Positions 1 through 5,411 of a DNA stretch of 5,411 nt are shown here, in pieces. The position numbers and the translations under genes are program-made. The notes beneath the pieces are model-generated. The model made no database searches and was not told where the DNA came from. It was given only the letters and a program-made list of their open reading frames with translations. Location of the stretch: contig PCYG01000023.1 of the NCBI GenBank assembly GCA_002763025.1, positions 1 through 5,411 on the forward strand, in the 5' to 3' direction. Source of the stretch: Candidatus Woesearchaeota archaeon CG10_big_fil_rev_8_21_14_0_10_32_24. Its GTDB lineage: Archaea > Nanobdellota > Nanobdellia > Woesearchaeales > GW2011-AR9. The first letter of the stretch is position 1; every line of letters begins with the position of its first letter.

Positions 1-737
1 GAGTCTGCACATTTTTTTGTAATTTGATCAAATAATTTATAGGTGCCTTGAATTTTTGTATCATCAATTTTACATTCATCGGGATCATCACATGAATCTA
101 ATGTGTATTCTTTAGAATTTAAGTTACATATAGAAATCCCTAATCCATTTTTTGTGGTTCCATAGGTATCACAAGGCACATTTAAAATATCTTCATCTGC
201 AACTTGAGGGATCTTACATTCGTTATCAAATCCATCACAAATTTCAGGAGCACCAGCGTAAACTGTAATGTTATTATCATCACAGTCTCCACCAATGAGA
301 ACATTATATTCTCCTTCTGATTTACATAATAATTTTGGAGAAACATTATCATCTCCTTTTCCATCACCATCATGATCTTTGTAATATAACTTTTTTTCTA
401 TGCAATCTTGTGTATCTATTGTGTCAATCCTACTATCTATTTGTGTTGTATCTTCTGCATCAACATTGACAATAATATCAATACCTGTATCATATTGAAT
501 ATCTATTTGAGTGTCTATCTGAGTATCTATCTGAGTAGAATCTTCATTATTTTTTCCTGTATCATAACCCGCATCTGAATTTGTGATATCTCCTTGATAT
601 ACATCTGTCTGAGAATCTACTGATGCAAATAAACTACCATCAGGGGTTTCTTGTGGACAACCGGTTAAAGTTAATGCTAAACCTGTTGCGAAAGCCAGTT
701 TTCTTAAAGACTGTGGGATATGATTTATTAATGCCAT
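1..737 (-). CDS. Secreted lipoprotein with Asp/Thr repeats and a MopE-type metal-binding motif (partial, C-terminus off window)
   Basis: The frame is open from ATG at 737 to the left edge: 245 codons, no stop, C-terminus missing. Residues 1-27 read as a lipoprotein signal: basic n-region (R12, K13), hydrophobic stretch and lipobox LTGC with C27 as the lipidation site. Residues 65-111 are a low-complexity linker rich in D, T, Q and I, with three tandem TQID units. Residues 118-129 (YYKDHDGDGKGD) and 149-174 (GGDCDDN..., APEICDGFDNEC) match the MopE-type putative metal-binding motif, whose Asp-rich DxDxDG part resembles Ca2+-binding loops. Ten further Cys (112, 138, 152, 167, 174, 189, 204, 216, 222, 243) suggest disulfides outside the cell. 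The likely location is the outer face of the membrane. The ligand is unknown: MopE of Methylococcus binds copper, but calcium is equally plausible for this acidic loop. It is transcribed divergently from the Ca2+-ATPase. Confidence 0.85.
   Translation of the reverse strand, partial: MALINHIPQSLRKLAFATGLALTLTGCPQETPDGSLFASVDSQTDVYQGDITNSDAGYDTGKNNEDSTQIDTQIDTQIDIQYDTGIDIIVNVDAEDTTQIDSRIDTIDTQDCIEKKLYYKDHDGDGKGDDNVSPKLLCKSEGEYNVLIGGDCDDNNITVYAGAPEICDGFDNECKIPQVADEDILNVPCDTYGTTKNGLGISICNLNSKEYTLDSCDDPDECKIDDTKIQGTYKLFDQITKKCAD
405..536 (-). repeat. TQID tetrapeptide repeat region in the lipoprotein linker
   Basis: Bases 501-536 are three tandem 12-nt units encoding TQID-TQID-TQID (residues 68-79), differing only at third codon positions, followed by a decayed unit, IQYD. 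A second block at 405-446 (residues 98-111) reads TQID, SRID, TID, TQD. The units probably arose by slippage or duplication of an acidic surface linker between the membrane anchor and the Cys-rich domain. The region contains 12-nt units, so copy number could vary between strains without breaking the frame. Confidence 0.75.
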
Positions 738-758
738 AATACCTTAATATATGGGCTT

Positions 759-775
759 ATTTATAAATTTTTCGT
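759..775 (-). promoter_or_regulatory. Archaeal TATA box and BRE for the lipoprotein gene
   Basis: On the minus strand, TTTATAAAT (767 down to 759) is a near-ideal archaeal TATA box preceded by the purine-rich BRE-like ACGAAAAA (775 to 768). The centre of the box lies about 26 nt upstream of the A of the ATG at 737, the usual TATA-to-start-site distance, so the transcript is predicted to begin at or next to the start codon. A weak Shine-Dalgarno-like AAGGT (745 to 741) sits only 3 nt from the ATG and would hardly be used if the message is leaderless. Confidence 0.65.
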
Positions 776-782
776 TCATTAG

Positions 783-794
783 CACTTGAGAGTG
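783..794. promoter_or_regulatory. Small inverted repeat between the two TATA boxes, possible operator
   Basis: CACT (783-786) and AGTG (791-794) form an inverted repeat with a 4-nt spacer. Its centre (about 788.5) is nearly midway between the centres of the two divergent TATA boxes (about 763.5 and 810.5). A dimeric regulator bound here could act on both genes. Four-base arms are short and can occur by chance. Confidence 0.2.
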
Positions 795-814
795 ACAAAA
801 GATATATTTTTATA
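795..814 (+). promoter_or_regulatory. Archaeal TATA/BRE-like promoter of the Ca2+-ATPase gene
   Basis: ACAAAAG (795-801) is a BRE-like purine-rich element followed by the AT-only tract 802-814, which contains overlapping TATA-like octamers (803-810 and 807-814). Depending on the octamer used, a start site 26 nt downstream falls between about 832 and 837, at or just before the ATG at 836. No Shine-Dalgarno sequence lies between the tract and the ATG, which also points to a leaderless or near-leaderless message. Confidence 0.55.
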
Positions 815-835
815 CCTACACAGAATTTAAATTTT

Positions 836-3457
836 ATGGTGACAGATTATAGTACAGTAAAATTCCATACACTTTCTGTTGAACAAAGTTTAAAGGAATT
901 AAAAACTTCTGAAAAAGGATTAAAGGGACATGAAGCAGAACAACGATTACATGATTATGGGTTTAATGAATTAAAAGGGAAAGAAGGATTACATCCAATC
1001 ACTATATTTTTACAACAATTTTCAAGCCCACTTGTATGGATTTTATTAGTAGCATTAATTATTTCGATAGTTTTGAATGAAATTGTAGATGCGACGGTCA
1101 TCGCCATTATTGTCGTTGCAAATGCCATATTAGGATTTATCCAAGAATATAAAGCAGAAAAGGCTATTGAAGCGTTGAAAAAAATGGCATCTCCTAAGGC
1201 TCGTGTTTTAAGAGATGGCAAAGAAATTAAAATTGAATCTCAACTACTTGTACCTGGTGATATTATATTTCTAGAAACAGGTGATAAAATTCCTGCGGAT
1301 GCGCGATTAATTGAAGCACATAACCTTCATCTTGAAGAAGCTTCTTTGACTGGTGAATCATCTTCAGTATCCAAACAACCTGAATTATTAAAAGATCTTC
1401 CATTAGCAGATCGGAAAAATATGGTGTATTCTTCTACAATTGTTTCAAATGGAAGGGCAAAAGCAGTCGTAACACATACTGGAATGACTTCCGAAATTGG
1501 AAAAATTGCAACAATGATTTCAGAATCACATGAACAAATAACCCCACTACAAAAGAAATTACGGGAGCTAGGAAAATATTTGACGATTGCAGTTGTGATT
1601 GTTGCGATTCTCGTTTTTGCAGCAGGCTTACTTACAGGAGGTAGTGCTTCTGAAATGTTTCTTATTGCAGTAGCATTAGCAGTTGCTGCAATCCCTGAAG
1701 GATTACCAGCTGTGATTACAATATCATTAGCAATTGGTGTTCAGCGTATGATTAAAAAGAATGCTCTTGTGAGAAAATTACCGTCAGTTGAAACATTAGG
1801 AAGTGTAGACGTCATTTGTACAGATAAAACAGGAACTTTAACACATAATCAAATGACTGTACAAAAAATATGGACTAATAATAAAGTCTATGACGTTTCA
1901 GGAGCAGGTTATAATCCCAATGGAAATTTTAAAGTAGGAAATAAATTTGCAAACCCACGTGAATTTGAACAAATCTTAAAAATAGGATTATTATGTAATG
2001 ACGCACATTTTTCTGGATCAAATGAAAATCGCGAATTGTTTGGAGATCCAACTGAAGGTGCCTTAATTGTGTCTGCAGAAAAATCAGGATTAAAATTAAA
2101 AGATTACAAGGAAAGGATTGATGAGATTCCATTTTCATCTGAACGAAAGATGATGACAACAATCCATGAAGATAAAACATCTTATACAAAAGGTGCAGCA
2201 GACATTATTATAGAGAAGTGTGATAAAATCCTTATTAACGGGATTGTTCAACGTTTAGATAGGAATCTAAAGAAAAAAGTATTAGATCAAAACGAAATAT
2301 TTGCGAAACAAGCATTACGTGTTCTTGGTTTCGCCTATAAAGAAAAAACTGATACAAAGAATGCGGAAGAAAATATGATTTTTGTGGGCTTACAAGCAAT
2401 GATTGATCCACCACGGGATGAAGTAAAGCAATCCATTCAAGAGTGTTATTCAGCAGGTATTAGAGTGATTATGATTACAGGAGATCATTTAACAACTGCA
2501 AAAGCAATTGCTGAAAAATTAGGTATTGTGGGTGAAGCAGTTACAGGAGAACAATTGGATAAAATAAAAAATTTAGATAAAAAGATTTCACGTATCGGCA
2601 TTTTTGCACGTGTTAATCCTGAACATAAATTAAGAATTGTAAAAGCATTGAAAGACAAAGGTCATATTGTTGCAATGACTGGAGATGGGGTTAATGATGC
2701 ACCTGCAATCAAAAAAGCAGACATCGGGATTTCTATGGGCATTGCAGGCACAGATGTTGCAAAAGAAGCATCCGATATGATCCTTACAGATGATAATTTT
2801 ACCTCCATTGTGAGTGCAGTTGAAGAAGGTCGTGGTATTTTTGATAACATTAGAAAATTTGTAAATTACTTATTATCTAGTAACCTTGGAGAAATTTCAG
2901 TTATTTTATTTGCATCATTATGTGGACTTCCTTTACCATTAACAGCAATCCAAATATTATGGATTAACCTCGTTACAGATGGATTACCCGCAACTGCGTT
3001 GGGATTAGATCCATATTCAAAAGGCATTATGGAACGTCCACCAAGACCTTCACGAGAAAGTATATTATCAAAAGAATTAAGTTCAGATATTATTGTATAT
3101 GGATTATTAATGGGAATTGGGTGCCTTACATTATTTTGGCTTTATCTAGGTTCTGGTTTATTGAAAGCACAAACAATGGCTTTTACAGGATTAGTTATTT
3201 TTGAAATGTTACGATTACAAATAATTAGAAGTGAATATAAAATAAGCATTTTTAGTAATAAATATTTAATTGGTGCAGTAGTATTATCTTTAGGATTACA
3301 GATGTTAACAATTTATGGTCCGCTGGCAGTATGGTTTAAAACAAAACCATTAGAATTATTTGATTGGGGTATGATTGCAATAGCATCTATCGTATTATGG
3401 GTAATCTATAAAATAGTTTATGTAATTGTAAAAAGATTAGAGAAGAATTTTGCATAA
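836..3457 (+). CDS. P-type Ca2+-transporting ATPase, P2A (SERCA/PMR1-like) type
   Basis: This is a complete 873-residue pump that uses ATP to move cations, most likely Ca2+, out of the cytoplasm. An N-terminal cation-ATPase segment (about 10-50) is followed by helices M1-M2 (66-104) and the actuator domain with TGES at 172-175. Next come M3-M4 (248-298) with PEGLPA at 287-292, and the phosphorylation loop DKTGT with D330. The nucleotide domain has F433, K438 and KGA (452-454). Then follow DPPR (524-527), TGD (548-550) and the hinge TGDGVND (615-621). M5-M10 occupy 676-866. By comparison with remembered SERCA1 motifs, site I residues N683, E686, T714, D715 and E790 and site II residues V283, A284, I286, E288, N711 and D715 are all present, arguing for Ca2+ rather than heavy metals or K+. 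No N-terminal metal-binding CxxC domain is seen. The start is supported by the promoter position. Length and ten helices fit the family, and the gene is intact. Confidence 0.96.
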   Translation: MVTDYSTVKFHTLSVEQSLKELKTSEKGLKGHEAEQRLHDYGFNELKGKEGLHPITIFLQQFSSPLVWILLVALIISIVLNEIVDATVIAIIVVANAILGFIQEYKAEKAIEALKKMASPKARVLRDGKEIKIESQLLVPGDIIFLETGDKIPADARLIEAHNLHLEEASLTGESSSVSKQPELLKDLPLADRKNMVYSSTIVSNGRAKAVVTHTGMTSEIGKIATMISESHEQITPLQKKLRELGKYLTIAVVIVAILVFAAGLLTGGSASEMFLIAVALAVAAIPEGLPAVITISLAIGVQRMIKKNALVRKLPSVETLGSVDVICTDKTGTLTHNQMTVQKIWTNNKVYDVSGAGYNPNGNFKVGNKFANPREFEQILKIGLLCNDAHFSGSNENRELFGDPTEGALIVSAEKSGLKLKDYKERIDEIPFSSERKMMTTIHEDKTSYTKGAADIIIEKCDKILINGIVQRLDRNLKKKVLDQNEIFAKQALRVLGFAYKEKTDTKNAEENMIFVGLQAMIDPPRDEVKQSIQECYSAGIRVIMITGDHLTTAKAIAEKLGIVGEAVTGEQLDKIKNLDKKISRIGIFARVNPEHKLRIVKALKDKGHIVAMTGDGVNDAPAIKKADIGISMGIAGTDVAKEASDMILTDDNFTSIVSAVEEGRGIFDNIRKFVNYLLSSNLGEISVILFASLCGLPLPLTAIQILWINLVTDGLPATALGLDPYSKGIMERPPRPSRESILSKELSSDIIVYGLLMGIGCLTLFWLYLGSGLLKAQTMAFTGLVIFEMLRLQIIRSEYKISIFSNKYLIGAVVLSLGLQMLTIYGPLAVWFKTKPLELFDWGMIAIASIVLWVIYKIVYVIVKRLEKNFA
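3430..3434 (-). terminator. Possible U-tract terminator of the cdc48 / 145-aa gene unit
   Basis: Read on the minus strand, the TAA at 3439-3437 is followed almost at once by TCTTTTTAC, giving a run of five T at 3434-3430. Archaeal RNA polymerase can stop at T-runs without a hairpin. The tract lies within the last codons of the opposite ATPase gene and is short, so this is only a candidate. Confidence 0.25.
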
Positions 3458-3874
3458 AGATTGTTCAAATTCTGAACCTTCTCTGGGAGAATATTCTAAT
3501 GCATAATTCACGCCATGGGATAAAAGCATTTCTTGAAAGCCATCTCTAGAACGATAAATCCCAATGATACTGACACGCGGAATTAATTCGCGAAGATGAG
3601 CAGTGATTATTTTAGTTTCAAATCTTTCGGTACCAATGAATCGGTTTTCTGTAAAATGATATAAAATATGATGAGGACGATTATTTTTAGGACTTCCCTG
3701 TATTAAATCTACCAAAGAAGAATGATTTTCAAAATTAAATAAGTCATATTTACTTTTTTGAAGAACTCTTTGAATTTGCCTATACATTAATAAAGGGCAT
3801 CTTGCATATAACTTTTCGCTTTGCGCTCTAAGACGTTGCCATGCCTCATTGCCAGTATTTGAATTATTACTCAT
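3437..3874 (-). CDS. Uncharacterised 145-aa protein downstream of cdc48, possibly receiver-like
   Basis: I do not recognise the family. The chosen start is the ATG at 3874, one base after the cdc48 stop (3878-3876). An upstream in-frame ATG at 3940 would add a Lys-rich 22-residue extension over the end of cdc48 and is less likely. The protein is soluble, with no signal peptide or membrane helix, and mildly basic (19 K+R against 15 D+E). Residues 8-42 look helical. Residues 43-145 alternate strand-like and helix-like segments (YDLFNF 43-48, ITAHLRELI 90-98, VSIIGIYRS 101-109, GFQEMLLSHGVNYALEY 112-128, FEQSLCKIL 136-144), loosely like the second half of a response-regulator receiver domain. 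A typical phospho-acceptor Asp is not evident after the 43-48 strand, so a phosphorelay role is unlikely. There is no clear Shine-Dalgarno site, so reinitiation after cdc48 is likely. The last 21 bases overlap the ATPase gene tail to tail. Confidence 0.8.
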   Translation of the reverse strand: MSNNSNTGNEAWQRLRAQSEKLYARCPLLMYRQIQRVLQKSKYDLFNFENHSSLVDLIQGSPKNNRPHHILYHFTENRFIGTERFETKIITAHLRELIPRVSIIGIYRSRDGFQEMLLSHGVNYALEYSPREGSEFEQSLCKILL

Positions 3875-3875
3875 T

Positions 3876-5411
3876 TTATCCGAAATAACTTTCTTTTTCT
3901 TCTTTGATTTGTTTTGCACGTGCAGAACTGAAATATTCATCTAATTTTTCATAGGTTTCTTCAATTTCTTTATCCACGGAAGGATGAACAACTTGAAGCG
4001 CATCTTCAAAATGTTTCATGGTTACTTTATCTGCATTAATATTTTCTCTAAGTGCAAGCATTGCTGCTTCTCTACAGACTCCTTGAATGTCTGCTCCTAC
4101 GTAACCTTGAGTAATGGAAGCTAATGTTTTAATATTAACATCTGTATCTATAGACATCTTTTCAAGATAAATTTTAAAAATCGTTTTTCGTCCTTCTTCA
4201 TCAGGCACTGTTGTTAAAATGATTCTATCAAACCGTCCTTGACGTAATAACGCTGGATCAACAATATCTGGGCGGTTAGTTGCTGCAATGATTACAACAT
4301 CATTCAAACTTTCTAAACCGTCCATTTCCGTCAACATTTGATTCACAAGACGTTCACCTGTACGTCCATCGTTAGAAGTTCCTGCACGTCTAGGAACTAA
4401 TGCATCAATTTCATCAAAGAAAATAATAGTGGGTGCTGTCTGTCGTGCTTTATGGAATACTTGTCGTACGGCTTTCTCGGATTCACCAACCCACTTTGAT
4501 AATAAAGATGGTCCATTAACAAGGATAAAATTTGCTTCACTTTCTTTTGCAACTGCTTTCGCTAATAATGTTTTTCCTGTTCCCGGTGGACCATATAATA
4601 AAATTCCACGTGGAGGACGAATACCCATCCGTTTGAAGACTTCTGGTTTTTTAAGTGGCCATTCTACAGCTTCTTTTAATTTGTCTTTCACTTCTTCCAA
4701 CCCACCAATATCTGACCATGACACATCAGGAGTTTCAACGAGAAATTCACGCATTGCAGATGGGCGGACATCTTTTAATGCCGCGATAAAATCTTTTTGT
4801 GTCACCATTAATTTATCAAGTATTTCGTTAGGGATCGCATCTCCTTCTTCAATACCTAATACTTTTAACTCTGGAAGAATTCTTCTAAGCACAATCATTG
4901 CTGCTTCTTTTGCAAGCGAATTTAAATCTGCACCTACGAATCCATGCGTGACTTTTGCGATTTCACTAAGATTGACATTTTTTGCCAATGGCATATTCCT
5001 TGTGTGAATTTTTAGAATTTCTAAACGTCCTCCTTTATCAGGCACGCCAATTTCAATTTCTCTGTCAAATCTTCCTGGTCGTCTGAGAGCAGCATCAAGC
5101 GTGTTTGGCATGTTTGTTGCAGCAATCACAATTACTTTACCTCTGCTTTTCAAACCATCCATTAATCCTAATAATTGTGCAACAACACGTTTTTCTACAT
5201 CACCTTTTGTTTCTTCACGTTTTGTTGCAATCGCATCAATTTCATCAAAGAAAATAATGGAAGGTGCGTTTTCCTCTGCTTCTTCAAATTTCTTTCTCAG
5301 ATTAGCTTCTGATTCTCCATAAAATTTTGAAATAACTTCTGGACCATTGATTAAAATAAAATTTGCATTTGTTTCTGATGCAACTGCTTTTGCTAATAAT
5401 GTTTTTCCAGT
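3876..5411 (-). CDS. cdc48: Cdc48/VAT-type AAA+ ATPase (partial, N-domain and start of D1 off window)
   Basis: This is the C-terminal 511 residues of a tandem-AAA unfoldase that forms hexamers in the cytoplasm, extracts or unfolds proteins and can feed the 20S proteasome. The frame is open to the right edge and begins in the D1 Walker A motif at TGKT. In fragment numbering, D1 shows pore loop KFYG (29-32), Walker B IIFFDEID (52-59), sensor-1 N100 and Arg fingers R114 and R117. D2 follows with Walker A GPPGTGKT (274-281), pore loop KWVG (306-309), Walker B IIFFDEID (329-336) and Arg fingers R393 and R396. Both rings therefore look catalytically competent. An aromatic D1 pore loop is typical of archaeal VAT rather than eukaryotic p97. 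The charged tail ends in YFG, an HbYX-like proteasome-docking motif. About 200 or more N-terminal residues are missing when compared with the usual length of 730-800. Confidence 0.95.
   Translation of the reverse strand, partial: TGKTLLAKAVASETNANFILINGPEVISKFYGESEANLRKKFEEAEENAPSIIFFDEIDAIATKREETKGDVEKRVVAQLLGLMDGLKSRGKVIVIAATNMPNTLDAALRRPGRFDREIEIGVPDKGGRLEILKIHTRNMPLAKNVNLSEIAKVTHGFVGADLNSLAKEAAMIVLRRILPELKVLGIEEGDAIPNEILDKLMVTQKDFIAALKDVRPSAMREFLVETPDVSWSDIGGLEEVKDKLKEAVEWPLKKPEVFKRMGIRPPRGILLYGPPGTGKTLLAKAVAKESEANFILVNGPSLLSKWVGESEKAVRQVFHKARQTAPTIIFFDEIDALVPRRAGTSNDGRTGERLVNQMLTEMDGLESLNDVVIIAATNRPDIVDPALLRQGRFDRIILTTVPDEEGRKTIFKIYLEKMSIDTDVNIKTLASITQGYVGADIQGVCREAAMLALRENINADKVTMKHFEDALQVVHPSVDKEIEETYEKLDEYFSSARAKQIKEEKESYFG
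4402..4427 (-). repeat. 26-bp perfect direct repeat linking D2 and D1 of cdc48 (other copy at 5233-5258)
   Basis: The 26 bases at 4402-4427 (D2 Walker B) are identical to 5233-5258 (D1 Walker B), including every silent position. Similarly, 4549-4580 and 5380-5411 (around the two Walker A motifs) differ at only 2 of 32 bases. The protein motifs explain part of this; strong codon bias or conversion between domains may explain the synonymous identity. Confidence 0.8.

Noticed and set aside
182..373. 63-codon minus-strand open frame
   Set aside because: It lies in a shifted frame inside the lipoprotein's MopE-motif region, which has clear family motifs in the other frame.
955..1221. 88-codon minus-strand open frame
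   Set aside because: It is antisense to the N-terminus and M1-M2 region of the Ca2+-ATPase, with no independent support.
3463..3491. Two small hairpins (GTTCA/TGAAC and TTCTC/GAGAA) just after the ATPase stop, as a terminator
   Set aside because: The stems are only 5 bp, no T-run follows, and the sequence is coding for the opposite gene, so chance is the simpler explanation.
3875..3940. N-terminal extension of the 145-aa protein starting at the ATG at 3940
   Set aside because: It would overlap the last 65 bases of cdc48 in another frame and give a low-complexity Lys-rich leader that mirrors the A-rich codons of the cdc48 tail. The ATG at 3874, one base after the cdc48 stop, is the more economical start.
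4239..4241. Gln in place of Pro in the D2 RPGRFDR-like Arg-finger motif
   Set aside because: This position varies among Cdc48 proteins (p97 D1 has Phe there) and both Arg fingers are intact, so no functional loss is implied.
4429..5007. 192-codon plus-strand open frame
   Set aside because: It is the antisense shadow of the conserved cdc48 AAA domains, with no promoter or recognisable motif.
5101..5322. 73-codon plus-strand open frame
   Set aside because: It is antisense to the D1 domain of cdc48 and its Ser/Phe-rich composition is the expected shadow of the AAA coding sequence.

Overview
The window looks like a piece of an AT-rich archaeal genome, roughly one third G+C. The evidence is a tandem-AAA Cdc48/VAT ATPase with an aromatic D1 pore loop, TATA/BRE-type promoters placed for near-leaderless transcripts, and weak or absent Shine-Dalgarno sites. 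An AT-rich genome encoding a lipoprotein with a MopE-type metal-binding motif would suit a DPANN-type lineage such as the Woesearchaeota. That placement is an inference; a bacterium carrying archaeal-like genes is less likely but not excluded. There is no tRNA, rRNA, CRISPR array or mobile element, and no gene-free stretch longer than about 100 bases.

Layout from left to right. Bases 1-737 (minus strand) hold the first 245 codons of a secreted lipoprotein: signal peptide with lipobox, Asp/Thr/Gln-rich tetrapeptide repeats, then a MopE-like acidic metal-binding motif in a Cys-rich region. The gene runs off the left edge. Bases 738-835 form a 98-bp divergent promoter region with one TATA box for each direction. 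Bases 836-3457 (plus strand) encode a complete 873-residue P2A-type Ca2+-ATPase that keeps the residues of both SERCA calcium sites. Bases 3437-3874 (minus strand) encode a 145-residue protein of unknown function, which converges on the ATPase with a 21-bp coding overlap. Bases 3876-5411 (minus strand) hold the C-terminal 511 codons of a Cdc48/VAT ATPase, cut at the right edge inside the D1 Walker A motif.

Two functional units are suggested. The divergent pair joins a calcium-exporting pump with an extracellular protein rich in potential Ca2+/metal ligands, and the two may share regulation. The cdc48 gene and the 145-residue gene are separated by one base, so they are probably co-transcribed and translationally coupled. 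The small protein may be a Cdc48 partner or simply a passenger, and its C-terminal half faintly resembles a response-regulator receiver fold. Nothing here is a clearly new multi-gene system; the most unusual items are the small protein beside cdc48 and the MopE-type lipoprotein.
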